64,000 nt of DNA from Spirometra erinaceieuropaei (GCA_902702965.1 CACRXP010000031.1:322754-386753), one strand, 5' to 3'; shown: positions 21,720 to 34,800, numbered from the stretch's first letter. The notes: a model not told the origin generated them from the letters alone. Translations and numbers: made by a program.

Positions 21720-22870
21720 AGGTTTCAACGGCGCAAATGATAATCATATGCACGAACACTAAATAAACCGTAACATCTGCAACAACCATCACTACAGAAT
21801 GTCCGTCCTCAACACTGCTGGGAAAATATTTGAAAGAGTCCTAATCGACCGCCCGAACACGCATCTGCAACAGGGATCTCTGTCAGATTCCAAAAACACC
21901 ACGATTACGATCTTCGTAAGGAAAATGCCAGAAAGTGCGGACCGGCCTCTACACTATATTCGTGAACCGGACTCATGGAAAAGTGATGGGATCTGGAAAA
22001 TTATAGTGAAACTTGAGTGAAACTTGAAACTTGGCCCGACAGCTACACGACGGCATCGGGGCCTTTGCAGAGACACGAATGAGGCATGGCTATGTACTAG
22101 CCGCCATTAACTTCAGTCTTCTATTCTCAACCATGCTGATGGATGCCTTCATGAGGATAGACAGGGAAGCGACATCACCTGCTGAACTTGTGAACAACTG
22201 ATTGGCAGCTGGCGCATGCAGGCGTCTAAAAGAGTTTGCAAGGCCAATATCTAAGACCCCTTGTGTGCGGATGACTGCGCGTTGATCCATTTGCCTTCGA
22301 CTGCTTAAACTTCGGACTGAACAGTAGTGCAAAGAGGACAGTAGTCATGCACCAACCGGCGCCAAATGTATATTACAAAGAACCTTGCATCAACGTCAAT
22401 GTAAATCGCCCCACATCAGTGGACAATTCAAATCTCGACGATGAAGTCGCTCATCGGTTCTCCAAAGCCAGCAAGGCCTTCAGCCGGCTACAGAACCCCG
22501 TCTGGAGCCGTCGCAGCATTCTACTGAACACGGATTTTGTCCTGATAACACACCTGGACGCGGTGGAGTAGACAGAATGCAGAAGTGAAGACAAGAAACT
22601 CAACCATTTCCGCCTCAACTGTCTCCGCAGGATACTGAATTTGAAGTGGCAGGAAGGGATCTCAGACATCAAGATTAGGAAAAGAACGGGCGACCGGCCA
22701 GCCAGTGCTGGGGTCTTGACACACATCCGTCACACAAGCCCCACCTGCCCACACTGTCCCAGGGCATCCAAGCACAGCATGGATCTGTCTGGTCATATGC
22801 CTGTGCACGAAAATCTCCTTTCCAGACCACCTCATAACACTTCGACCTACTTCCGTAAGCAAACTCACGT
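21720..22870 (+). pseudogene. Non-LTR retrotransposon relic with C-terminal zinc finger
   Basis: Pieces in family order in several frames. RT block LNTAGKIFERVLIDR is near 21805, then LLFSTMLMDAF near 22120. After it come KRTVVMHQPAPN near 22335, DDEVAHRFSKASKAFSRLQ near 22440, and LNHFRLNCLRRILNLKWQE near 22600. Last is a C2H2-like finger PTCPHCPRASKHSMDLSGH near 22740. The FADD catalytic region and the stretch between the two C-terminal blocks are deleted or scrambled, and stops are frequent. The block series matches a flatworm LINE type whose ORF ends in a zinc finger. The clade name is left open. Confidence 0.82.
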
Positions 22871-23037
22871 GGGCTACAAATGTTCCTACCCGGTCAAACG
22901 CGTGTACACAACAACTCTCAACAGCACATCACACAACTCGCGTAAAAAGTACGCAATTAATTTGCCGATGGACGAAACGTCACATGTGGGAATTTGCACA
23001 TCTAACTTTCTTCAGAAGTACGTCCTTCGGCGTAGTC

Positions 23038-23350
23038 TGGCACATGCATAGTAGGAACAAGGTCGTGTATGCCACGCGAGGATGGGCTGTTTAGCTGTCA
23101 TTGTACTCAATACTAAGGAAACCTCCGTCACGTCAAATCACCGCACATGAATCTGACTGAGGGGGCAACCGGGTCTTTCTCTGGACTGGAGTTCAGACTG
23201 TAATGGCTCCCTCTTAATGTGGCCTTTATGACCTTCCCACCTATGCGAGACCCGGGAACCCTCGCTAAATGCAGTCTGGCACATGATTAGTCAAGACCAG
23301 GTCACTGGTGGCACGCATAGGATGGCCGTTTAGTTCTATCGACAGCTGCG
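23038..23350 (+). repeat. Diverged direct repeat pair
   Basis: tggcacatgcatagtaggaac, then tatgccacgcgaggatggg and ctgtttagct, at 23038-23095. This recurs as tggcacatgattagtcaaga, ggcacgcataggatgg and ccgtttagtt at 23276-23335, spaced about 238 bp. It lies just 3' of the LINE relic and may be its duplicated tail. Confidence 0.5.
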
Positions 23351-23390
23351 CCCATGTCCACCTCGTTCGCCTAACTCTGTCTTGTCATAA

Positions 23391-23490
23391 GAGCATAGCG
23401 AGTGTGATAGAGTGAAGGTGAAAATAAGTCCGTCTAATCATAAACAAATTCATGCGCAAGTCACCCCTGCGTTCACCTCGTGTGACAAAG
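23391..23490 (+). repeat. Dispersed repeat R1, copy 2
   Basis: gagtgaaggtg, then cataaacaaattcatgcgc and aagtcacccctgcgttcac. Same order as 46500-46600 (ctataaactaattcacgc, acaagtcaccgtccctgc). Moderately diverged. Confidence 0.55.
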
Positions 23491-25600
23491 TTGGACGTCA
23501 CCGTTCGCGATGACCGAAATATCATTTTTGCTCCAAAGTTTCAGATCCTGCTTAGCTCCTGCAAAATTATTTAAGGCAGCATGCACTCCAAGGCATGCAG
23601 TGGAGTTCGTCTTGTCCAGCAAGTGTCGGCTTGTTGCCGCCAGCCCCGAGTGGACAGCTGTTCCATGGAACTGGTTGGAACCAGGCAACACCAATTGAAG
23701 AAGTTTGTGTTTAAGGGTCAGCAAGGCAATTTGGCCACTGTATGCCAACAGTCTTGGTTAGACTGCTTAAAACCCCCTGGGGTCGTTTAATGTTATTTTT
23801 GACGTGACTCCCAACTATTCGGAGGGGATAGTGCCGTTTTTGAAAAGCAGACAGTGGGCTGAGTACCTCTGTGACGCAAGCCATTGCTAACCTGACCAGT
23901 GGCAGCCGGCAGACATTAAGTTAAGCGGTGTCGTTATATTTGCCTATGTGATTAGTCCGCTATGGACCCTCTCTGCAACTGCCTGGTCTGCTTCTGCTTG
24001 CTCGAGGATCTCGTCGACATGTGACCCAGTTAGGCTTACAGCTATACACTGTGCGTACTAAGCCTGTCCTCTTGGCATGAGCCCTGCATGTTGCCAGTGA
24101 CATGCTAGCTGTCTCCACAGTCTGAAGCAGTCCCGTGATCGTTTTCCCGCCTGCATATTTTCCCATCCAAAAGCGATGCTATCACTTACTAAACTTCCTC
24201 TGCTGCATAGACACCTAGCAGCACCTAGTACTTTTGGCTCAGAGCGGTCCTAATAGCAACTGATATTGAGTCGATGTACCACCATCTACACACTTCGAGA
24301 TAGGTCTACTTTCGCGAGTCATCGGTTACCTTAGTAAGATCATCTCGCCGATTATAAACTGCCCTGCAAATTCACTTGCCACGCACCCCGTCTGCCGTCG
24401 TCTACGTATTGCCGTGATTTTTTAAACACTGTTTTGCCTTGCGATCTGCTCATTACAGCGTTTGAGCAAGAGCTCGAAAACGTCGAGAGCTAATTAATAA
24501 CTGCGTTTATGAGATGTCGAGAAATTAACGAGATTGGCACTCGAGGTTTAACGAAACGGCGTCGGCTTCAGCGAATAGCGACATCATCTGTTTTGCAGCT
24601 TACTGCGAAGGTGGTACCTCGTTGCTCTCAAATGAGCAGAAAACGTAGCGTCCGGAACGGGTGTTTAAATACAAAATTGCACACGTTCGGTTAGTTGCAC
24701 CCAGTTGTCATCAGATCTAGTAACGCACACGTGGGTGCCACATTGCTTACAAGTAGCGCCTGCAGGTAATGACATGTACGTGGGAATGAGACTAGGGACT
24801 CAAATAAGAAGATATATGGATCACAAAGGCAGAAGCTAGCTGACTACAGAGTGTCTGCTTAACTAAACTCGAACACAGGTCCGTATATACAGTAACAACG
24901 AAGGGACCTGCGACGTGCGCGCCTTTTGTCGTTCGTATGCCCAACTAGCAGCTGTAGAAGCTGCAGTGGACTTTTTGGGATCTTATTCAACCTGCCCAAA
25001 TGGGCCTCGAAGACGACCAGAGAGGAGGTCTAGAGGGCCGTGAAACTGCACGTCTTCGGCTATCCGCACATCGTCTACTACTGGCTAATTAGCAGACTCG
25101 CGGCAATCAGTACCCAAAACAGGGTAGACACAACCCAAAGGCCAAATAATTTTATAGTGACCAGTCGATTAAAACTATCAAGTGGAAAAAACGCAAAGGA
25201 CACCAAAAAAGGAAAGACCCGGAAGATTTTTGATCAGAATGCAAGTCAAAAGTGAAATAATAATCCCATCAAGATTATAAGCTCGACGGGTCTTTAATAA
25301 AAATTATTATTATATGTCGTGAAGGTGCTCGTTATCGTGAAATGGGTTCTCTAAACGAGGCCCGGGTTAGGAAACTTACAAAACCTGACTTTTTGCTCCC
25401 TGTGGTGATCTCAGAGGCGTTGTCTTGCTACCACTTCAGAGTTAGTAGAGTATTACTAGTTATTACTGTTATATTCTAGACGAATTCGTTCCAGCCTATG
25501 ATGACCAACCACATCGAACAAGAACGTAGGAAGAATGTACCGTCAAGTCCGAGCCTTGTAATAGCAGCAAATAAAGGTGTGATTAAAGTTGACAACGTTG
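23491..25600. other. Non-coding stretch
   Basis: No supported gene. Open frames are at most 91 codons and overlap antiparallel. No repeat shared with the rest of the window was noticed. Confidence 0.4.
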
Positions 25601-25602
25601 AT

Positions 25603-25830
25603 AGCCTAACTCCTAACCATAAACCCATATCGGAAGCTTGACACTAAGTCTAAATCCCGAATCCTAACCCCCTAACAGTGGCCCTTGTCCCAAGCCTAAC
25701 TTTTTATCCTAGCTCGAACACTAGGCGTTAACCATAACTCTAGCCCCGGCCTCATCCCTGGCCTTTGACCCTAACTTTAATCCATAACCCCTGACTCTGG
25801 CCCTAAACCTAGGCCGAACCCGGGCTCTGA
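25603..25830 (+). repeat. Degenerate telomere-like CCTAA tract 2
   Basis: About 230 bp of diverged cctaac/ccctaa words (agcctaactcctaaccataa, aatcctaaccccctaac, gccctaaacctaggcc). The same style of decay is seen at 19990-20100. An interstitial relic or an expanded satellite of telomeric origin is the simplest reading. Confidence 0.65.
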
Positions 25831-25835
25831 TGACA

Positions 25836-28800
25836 ACCCTTAAGAAAGACGTGACTGTGTAAAAATGGGAGGGAAGGGGATTAAATTTGGCCAACCAAGT
25901 AACATATTTAGGAGTTCCACAGAAGTCGTGACCAGGTGGGGTCACATGCCCGATCGTCACCAATGAAAACTCCCAAAAAAGAAGAGGATTGTCAACATCA
26001 TTGGGAGGCTTGGCGAAATCGATGTCGACGGTGTAAAGGACGGGACTGTTGTTCTTGGCTTACAAAACACGGCCAAAGAAAGGTAATTGGCGGGGTGTCA
26101 CAGGATCGAACTTTAAGGAATTCATGCGGAGCCTCACTGAGTAGGTCATTACTTGTTACCTGTCATGCCCTTTTAACTTTAACCAGGGTTTATAGGGTTT
26201 TTGAAACAGCTGGGAGAGTGTTTATTGGCTTAATGTCGTTAAAATACGCAGAAATTTTAGCCATAGGGAAGGTAGAATGCGTGATTTCCTCTGCAAATAG
26301 GATAAGGGTTTCATTTTTGAAGGAGAAACTAAATATCATACACAGAAGGGATGGAACAATCTCACTCCCACCAGCCTTTTAAATACTGACCGGAGCTTCA
26401 TCTGGGTCTAGGTTATGGAATTGTCACAAACGTCGAATGGATACAGTTTCGTCTCAGAGCGTAGAATTGAATTTCGGGAGCACTACCAGCCGAATCTGGA
26501 TGTTCGGGGACGATGCGGTCGATTCATCGACTAAGGCATTGTGCGAGGAGGCGCTAAAACTACAAGTGTTCCCTGTGGGATTACGATGAGCGTCTCGAAG
26601 GAAGGAGTGTTGCGTTTTCCCTTGAGCTCTTATAATGCGTGACAAACTTTACGCAAAAGTTAACGAGTGGTTTACGTCAAATTTGCCTTTTTCGGCTAAC
26701 TGTTTTTCTTCTGACAGCCTCATAAACCGGTGCAAAATGCGGCGGGTCAAGAATAGGCCTGAAAGGTCGTTTCTCAGATGGGAACGATGGGAGAGCCTAA
26801 CCAACCTACTGCGATAGAAAAAAGAAGGAAAGACCCCATACACGACATCAGTTATTTTCTCACGAAAAACAAACTGCAAGATAAATGAGCCAAAACTTTT
26901 TAATATTTAGCAGTGTAAACATTCACATCCGAACGTACGAAGAAATTAGTGCGGTCGTAAGAAATAGTATGTTTCAGTAACAATTCTGCTTAACAGGCTG
27001 ACCGGAAATGGAAGGAGCATTTTCGCAAAAAAGTGCCATTAGCTTCGACGTCTGATGTGTAAGTAAATGCGTCCTGGTCAGAACCCCTAATTGGACCTAA
27101 AGATGACACTGACATAGAGAGGCATCCTTTACAGAAAATCAGGCTGAGTTTGCCTGATCCTCAAGTGGGAATATCGGCAACCTGACTCCTCTTGCTGAAA
27201 TCCATGGCCTTAGGTAAGGCACTGAATTCTTTAGAAACTGTGGGCATAAACCTGCAGATTTCAGGACGACTGATGTCACCGCAGTCAACTGACACTTACA
27301 ATTTATATTGGTCGTGGTATATGAGGGACAAAAAATAAAGTATTCACTGGCCTCGGATGGGAAATGAGCACAACCAACAGGCTTAAAGCACGGAATTTGT
27401 ACATCAGTGCCCAGCCCGTAATTGACTTCCATCGCTAAAAGTTGTGGAAAGACCAGCGGAAAAAACGCAAGTAATTGTTTAACGTAGATGTAAGTTCCCC
27501 CATCGTGGCTGCCTTGATTGCTAATTTAGGAGAGGTTTTGGAGTCGGTTACGGAAGACGCTGCTCATGCCTCAGTTACACAAAGAATGCCTGAACAGTGG
27601 TCGAATTCCGGAGTCTAAAGCAACGACCTCATACTAAGCAAGGATTTAGTATTCAGAACAAGAAATCTAAGAGCCAACCTGTTTGTTTCAGCCGGAGGGG
27701 AGCTGCATCATCCGGTGGTTGACAGTCCCTGACGATAGGCGTTTTGATGCTTTAGTTCGGTTCCGTAAAAATCTGTTACATCGAAATGTTCGATGTAAGC
27801 AAAGAGATATAGGATTTTGGAGAGGGAATGATGTATAGGGAAACTGAATACTGTTGTACGCTGGTCGGGTTTGCACAGAAAATGCATGGGTAGGATACTG
27901 AAACGCATTCCGACCGAGGTGATACTGGAGATCTCATGAGTTTACTAGCCCGGGATGAGCACTAGTTCTAGGATTTCATGAGGAATGCGGCTGGGGAAGG
28001 AATGTACTGAAAGGAGGGGACGTGCTGAGAGCAGTATAGTCCCTGATAACGACGTATGTATCGCGAATCCACACTATGATCTGTATCCACCGGTCTAATC
28101 ACGAAGGACGGGAAAATATCACTAGGTATGTAAAATCAATATTCAAGGGCCTCACAGCCCGGTCATCAAGCGCGCATGCGATGCGGAAGATTAACTGCAG
28201 CGTTGTGTCCCCTACGCTGAAACAAATGGATCAGTTAGGAGAAGGCATGAGACTGTTAAATGTCAGTTAGTTCGACTCCTCGGCACAGGAGCATTGCTAA
28301 AATTGGGGTGGAAACGCCACCTCTGTCTTTTGATTCAGAAATAGATCATAAAGATCGTACAGTAGACTACTCTCGGCATTAGCTCCGCGATTAGAAGGGA
28401 GTGACGTGAGGGCTCAGGAACAGTCAGTTCACACGTCGTGTCATGCGGTAGTGATCATAGCCGCGTCTTGCCGACTTAAGGGAATTGCCCCCAATTATTC
28501 GTGAAGCAGTCGGCCGCCACCATAATAAACAGCTTTTCAGTAGGCTCGTACGGCAGCGGCCCACCAATTTTAATACTTACGATTTTGAAAAGCAACCCGG
28601 TAGGCATTGCCAGAAATGAGTGGAATATTTAAATGATGTGCATACAATGTGCCACAGAGTCATAAATGGTGCTATCTGACCGCCGCACGGTCTACGTGAC
28701 CTGATTTATAATGAAGGTCGTTCACAATATGGATGGCCAGTCTACAGGACACGACGATTCCTGGGGTTATTGAGGCGACTCGATGGCCAAGTTAGATCAC

Positions 28801-31530
28801 TGACTTTGTTATGTTCGGGCAGTCTCTGAGGCACACTGAAGTTAGTCACCGGAGTAGGAGTTAAATGTCGTAACACGTGTCCATCTCCGAACCGAAAAAA
28901 TTATTTCGCATTAATTGCTACCACAACGGGTTGGCAAAAAATTAAGTCAGTTATAATCCTTGCGTGGAACTTATGGGTATAAAGTAGGTTTGAACGCAAC
29001 ACTATGAGGATGGAATTTAAATGGTCATCATAGTGTGCTGGAAGCGCAACGCATTTCGGATATTCTTCATTGTCTATTAATGTCGGAGGGCATTGAAATC
29101 AGGCAAGAGGAATTTGATTATTCGTGTCAGAAGATCATTCAAGAACTACCGTTGTTTTTCCAACTAGAGGCGGATAACATAGGAGCAATTGAACAGAATG
29201 CCACTGACGTGATTTTAATTAGTACGAATGTCACGTCCTGGTCGCGATTTGGAGTACGAAGAGGCATACTGAAATTAAATATATGTTCAGTCTCTTTTGA
29301 ATTTGCAAGACGTCAAAAAGAGCATGTCAGAAAAATGTTGTACGTAGGCTTTCACTAATACATCTTCGAATTAGTGTGTTGTGAACGGACGAAGCGAACG
29401 TAGGACAAACTGATCGTTGCGACTGGTAGTAAACTCAGTGGTGTGCTGGAATTTAAATAAATAGGGGAACACGGTGGAAGGCATCCCGTTCGACCACTTA
29501 ACATGAATTGACTTGGCAGAAATTCATTCTCGAACAAGTCAGTTTGAAGAATGAAGAAAACGAAAGCAAAATGCCACTGGCAATATTGAGAATTACCAGA
29601 ACGCCGTGTCGAATATTGGATATTGGGTTTCGAGTCGGCGTGTTGAAATTACGAACAGGGTTAAGCCTGAGTAAGGGAGGGGAAGACTGGTCAATCGTTG
29701 GATTTATCCGTTTGTTTCCCCGAGATTTCGAATATTTGCAGGAGCCTGTCGTCAAAGGTAACAGAAAAACAGGATAAGCGACACTTGTATGGGCTATCAC
29801 CCACTCAGCCACCGGCGTCAGGGATGTAAAGGTGCTCGCGCGGAAGTCTGCCTGTCGGCGCCAGAGCGATATATTAATTGGCGGAGTCCTAATGCAAGGC
29901 CGAGGATTCAATGAAGTCTCGTCCTGCTGTGTTTCCGACGTAAGCGATTCTTTAGATGACTGCAAATATAAACCCGCGACCCGCTTTAAAGTTGCGGACA
30001 GCCGCTTGCGATAACTGGTCGCCTATTTGCGTAGCCGACTTGTGTTTTTATATGCGCGCTATGGGCATGCGTTCATTCGACCTATTCAATTACAGGGAGA
30101 GATTAGGTAGGGCATGCAGCACACCACCTGAGACCATTCTCCGGGTTTATACTTGAATTTCCTCAGTCTGCTGCGTGTGGTAGCATTGGACTAATGTGCG
30201 ATCCCAGAATCTAATCCCACAACAATGCGCTTGACCGCCCAATGAACGTACGTGATGTAATGCAGGGCATGCCATACTTTGTGTAGGTTTTCATTCCAGT
30301 CCAGTGGAGAGTGAACACTTAAAAATCGGGTTAAATATCTCTTCCGCACGAATTGGTTGCGGAGATATCGGGCCTCACGTGCCCTTCATCAGGGTTGCTG
30401 CACAGGGTCCGTGCTCTTGCCCGGCTTTGTCTGTAAGTCACCGGGTGTTTGTTGTGAAGACTGGGAATCCGCACGGTTTCGCTGTCTTCCTGTAAATAGT
30501 CGTCCCCACTTTCCCTGAAGAGCATATTGGAGAAGGCCAACTGCTGATCCTTCAGTTCTCTCTTGTCCTGTTGTTGTTTTATTTTTGACAATGGACTCCT
30601 GCACGAGCTCGAATGCCCAGTATAATAAACGTCTTCAATGGATGGACCGGTCTTCTTCACTCATGCAGACACCCGAAACTCGATCATTCATCTCGGTTTG
30701 TTAGCGTCAAATCTGTTTAAATGATGCCAAGTTCTTGAAGATTATTCCAGCAAAATAACATTGGTATGAATAGAATTAATGAGAACGACATACTTGGGAT
30801 GGAACGGCCCTAGTAGAGGACTTGTAGGTGGACGTTGCGCCCTAACAACTATGTAGAAACAAAGGCCAAATTGGAAGAAGAACGCTTTTTGGGAGTCAGT
30901 CTTGCCTCCATTGAGTATGTGACAGCCGCTCCAGCCCCCCTATTCTCCGCCTCCGTTTTGTCGATCGATGGTCGCGACAACCGTCGACACACGACCACCC
31001 CCGCCGGCTAGAACTGGGGCACCTCCTGTCCAACAGCACTGACCCACGGCTGCCCTCACAAACTTGTACCACTTCACGCGCATCGGACGACCTGGCTTGA
31101 TACCCGTGAGCCTCTTTGAGTATGTGCCCCCTATTCCTCCCCTAATCCGTCCAATCACATGGCCAATACTCAGCCAGTCACCCCCTCCTGCTGACACAAA
31201 CGTGTTCTCTCGCGTAAACAACAGGCCGCGACTGACGCTCTCCGTGAACGGACGGTTAGCTCTGTCATAAGCAAGCAGTTAACGTACGGCAAACTGTCCT
31301 GCGTACATAATAAGCTAACCTTCACAACCCTCTTACTTCTGACCTTAGACGAAACGAGACTACTGTTTGTGTTTTAAGTTGATTTCACATCCTAGACAAT
31401 CACAATTAACCTGTCTGCGGCGGTTGTGGTATCTCCTTTTATGAAAATTTTTGAGAATAATTTTTATGAAAACGTCTTAAAACAAGAAAGGGTCTATTAA
31501 TACGTTAACGACGAGTATTCATACACTTAC
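25836..31530. other. Long stretch without a supported gene
   Basis: Open frames reach 148 codons (25936-26382, plus), 107 codons (29035-29358, plus) and 155 codons (29498-29965, minus), but none is recognisable and frames overlap on both strands. A G-rich minus frame at 30940-31221 (93 codons) and a polar one at 30331-30660 could be repeat-derived. Near 30370-30400 (minus) is a CTGATGA-type motif described in the findings. Confidence 0.35.
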
Positions 31531-31682
31531 GGGAATGTCTGATAACACTGTTTTCTGTAGTTCGTTAATTATGATGTTAATAAAATCGATCCGACTATCA
31601 ATGGGAAGCTCAAAAAATTGCCCATAAACTCTCCAACTCTGCGGGTTATAATGTTTGCTAGCTAGCTGGTGCATTGCTGCTC
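31531..31682 (-). CDS. Candidate orphan exon, unknown protein
   Basis: A minus-strand frame with protein-like composition contains NPQSWRVYGQFFELPIDS followed by an Ile-rich amphipathic stretch ending in KTVLSDIP. It stops exactly at a strong 5' splice site (CCC|GTAAGTGT at 31530). A possible acceptor (CCGTCAG) precedes it at 31683. I could not find partner exons on either side, and I do not recognise the family. It may be a real exon of a gene extending out of reach, or a chance frame. Confidence 0.25.
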
Positions 31683-33360
31683 CTGACGGTTCTCTTTTAA
31701 TACGGCTTCATAAATTTTAATATGCATTTGCATATATGAGAAGAAATAAAAGCAGCCATTACGAATTGTGGTGAGAATAGTTGATCAGGTGTCTGTCGTC
31801 AGCAAGCCTGACCCAACCCCAGGCCCGGATTGATTGGGACTCAGAGTTGCGTTCCTGGTCATTTCATGTTTCTACTTCCAACGAATTATCATTGAGCCAC
31901 GTGGTTTTTGACCTGTAAGTTGTGATAAGCAGTGTTAACTACCATTGTACTAGTGTTCACCGGTCCGGTTTTGGGATATACTCGTCCCGCTGTGCCTTAG
32001 GGATCAGAATAACGTCCTTGCGGGAAACCGCACAACAACTGATCTTTATGCAGGAAGGAACACTGAAAGTCAGTTTGAAAACATTTACTGTCAATAGGTT
32101 AAGGAGGCATCAGTATTCCTGGCTGTCTACTCTGGAGCAGCGAAGGACATCGTCGACGGCTAGTCCGCTTGCGTTGGTGTCTAGGATTAACGGCGGAATC
32201 TGAACCCTGTTATTGGGGTATGTGAGCATTGACACAGACGTCAGGTCCTCCTTTAAAAACGAAGAAGCTTGTGATCCTTTTGATTCACGCGTTAGTATGT
32301 TGCTTTCCGGACACGTGGTTGAGAGGAAGGGTAACGTCGGTAAAGCCGTATATGAAAAAACAGTAATAGGGAACTAACTCTAGAAATAATTACACACTTG
32401 TTTGCAATTGGAACGTCAGTCAGTATTGTGCTTGGCAAATTTTCCCAGCACCAGGAGCGATACCAGTCCCCGATACTGAGCGTCCAGTGCATGTTGCCTG
32501 GCGTTAATAAAATTGACATCTCGTTGATTAACAATGAGCCCTGCGCCTGCAATTTCCGAAACGCTTGACAAACACTGTCCAGCAAATCACCGGCAGACTA
32601 ACCGGAAATTACTATGCTGTCAAGATAAACGAGACAGGATCGGCGTTATAGGTCTCGGAGGGTAAAAAGCAACCAGATGTTCCTGGGGACTAAAAGGGTT
32701 TCCAAAGCCGCCAAGAGATCATCCAATATCTTCGGCAATGGTGTGTTGAAGTAGGTGAACCACCTTCTGACTCGGGAGTCCCAGGAGATGATCAAAGCGA
32801 TGCTCGGACGATGGAAGCATCTGGCAAAGCTCAGCTCGGAGGCACCAACCGATTACGTTATCATTAACTTAATATATTAGTGGTCAGACAGAATTCAGGG
32901 CTTGAGGTGATTGATTGAGGAACTTACCTAAGGGGCAGTGAACTAGTCGATGCCGGAAAAGTGCCTGCCAGAGGTGGGCCGAGTACGGGGCATGACTAAA
33001 AGTAACTGTTCATGGAGTGTTTCTGCTTGACAGAGTGAAATTTAGTGGGTATTTAGCAGGACGAAGACATGGGACGGAGAGGCACATGGGAGAAATTAGT
33101 AATAGAATGAGAGTCTGCCACCAAATATGTAACGTTCCGCAAGGATTCGGATAAATGAGGGTCGCAAGAAACAATATACACGCCATACGTCAAACGACAG
33201 ATCCGTAACGTTTCCAATATATTTACTACTTGAGGGAAGTGGGCGAAGCCTTTAAAATTTCACTTATTATTTTCCGGTGTTTTATAGATATTTGTAAATT
33301 TCCGTCATTAAAACAACACCCATGTAATTTAATTACACTTGTTTTCGAGGCTGGCTTTTG
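31683..33360. other. Non-coding stretch
   Basis: Nothing supported. A 97-codon minus frame (32292-32585) and a 93-codon plus frame (31922-32203) match no family I know. Confidence 0.4.
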
Positions 33361-33369
33361 AGCGGATTT

Positions 33370-34290
33370 AACATGGTCTTCAATTCAGGTTCAGTATGTC
33401 GCTAAAGGAAAAGTAGCAAAAAAGTGTCCACAAACAGTTTGAATAACTGCAGGGATTTCGCCCCCACAACTGATTCGGGAAGATCATTTCATTGCTCTAC
33501 AACCAGTTGCTTAGAAAATCCAGAAGGATGATTGGGTCTGCACATGAATACCTTTGTTAAATGCCCATAAAGGTGAGACAAAAAGTGCCAATAAATCACG
33601 TCTTCAAAACATACTCCAGATTCCAAAACATCCATTATATTGTAAGCGAAGATAAGATCACCCTTTTACTGCCTGCAACCCAGAGAGAATAAATTACGAT
33701 GCTTCAGTCTTTCTAGATGAGATCCGTGTTTTCTGATCTTTGCAAGTTTTGTCCCTCAACGTTGCACATTCTCGAGACATATTTTGTCCGTTGTCAGCCA
33801 TGACAACTGGGTATGTTTGTCATATTCAGTGTAGGGTTGAGTGGGGTGTCGTAAACGTTCCCAAAAGCGTCTTTTTTCGGAAGCTACAAACCTCCTTTTG
33901 AAAGCGTGAAGCATTCCGTAGGCGATTTTTTGTTGACTTGACATTATGTAACGCTGATTTAAATGCCTTTGTGTCCAAAACACCGAAATCCTTCGGCAGG
34001 GAGCCTGCGCGAAATTGAATGTCTTTCATGTAATCTGATCTAGTACAGTCGTCCGGGCGGTAGTTGTTTGCACGCGGATAAAGGACAGAACACCTTCGCA
34101 ATTTTAAACTCAGAATCCATCGCACAAGCCGGGTCTTGAGTCAGTGAAGATCATTTTGATTGGTTCCCTGATCATTCAAGCGCTCACTGACTTGCCTGAA
34201 CTCAACGTCCTCGGCACAATAAAAGATTTTGATAACAAAAGGAGTTGTAATCGAATGTCAAATATTAAACCAGTTTACGTCACCCTATTA
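33370..34290 (-). pseudogene. Decayed copy of the CR1-like LINE (RT C-terminal half)
   Basis: DNA aligns with the 3' half of the LINE at 459-3401. gcagggatttcgcccccaca parallels gcagggatgtcgcctccacg, and the following gatcatttcattgctctac parallels gatcgttccatttctccac. Recognisable protein pieces: WLTTDKICLENVQR (WLVKDKACLERVQR there), AYGMLHAFKRRFVASEKRRF, and SLPKDFGV. Many stops and shifts occur. An older insertion of the same family in the same orientation. Confidence 0.8.
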
Positions 34291-34359
34291 AGGGAATGAG
34301 ACCTCCGTCCTTGAGCTCACGATTCCTACCAAAAAACAGCAATAGAAACGATTGTTATG

Positions 34360-34800
34360 TCAGTAAATCCGGTAAGTGTGAGCAAAGCGCAAACTGCGGC
34401 TACTAGCGCAATCGCGGTATATGTACAATAGTTTTAGAGCGTCTAGTCTGCATTTAAAGGATTCAACATCTTCGGAAAAAACCCCCACGCCAGTGATTTC
34501 GTTCCATACTCCATTGATTCTCGGCGAGAATGCACTCCGTCGGACGTCCGTATGGGCCTGCCTCCTCTGCAGTTTAAAGGAGTGACCATGTAGATGGTCC
34601 GTCCAAGCCAATTCGAAGAATTCGTCAAAATATAGGGCACACTGACGGCCTCTGACTATCCGGTATGTTTGAATGAGGTAATCTCGCAGTTGCCTGTCAA
34701 TGACAGGAAACAAATTAAGTTCAGCCAGTCTGGTTCCCTAAGGCGAACGATAAAGATTCTTAACCATCTTTGTAGCCATCGACGAACAGAATGATTGACA
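34360..34800 (-). pseudogene. LINE C-terminal relic, same subfamily as 5084-5320
   Basis: The frame reads NLFPVIDRQLRDYLIQTYRI, then LAWTDHLHGHSFKLQRR, DVRRSAFSPRINGVWNEI and SFKCRLDALKLLY. This is the conserved CR1-like C-terminus and is open for 117 codons from 34713. It adjoins, head to tail, the other LINE relic at 33370-34290. The two differ in sequence, so they are separate insertions or different subfamilies. Confidence 0.8.

Noticed and set aside
25936..26382. 148-codon plus frame as a gene
   Set aside because: No recognisable domain, no splice context, and the composition changes along its length.
28577..28700. Minus-strand exon ending at a GTAAGTATT donor
   Set aside because: The frame is closed by a stop about 27 codons upstream with no AG acceptor in between.
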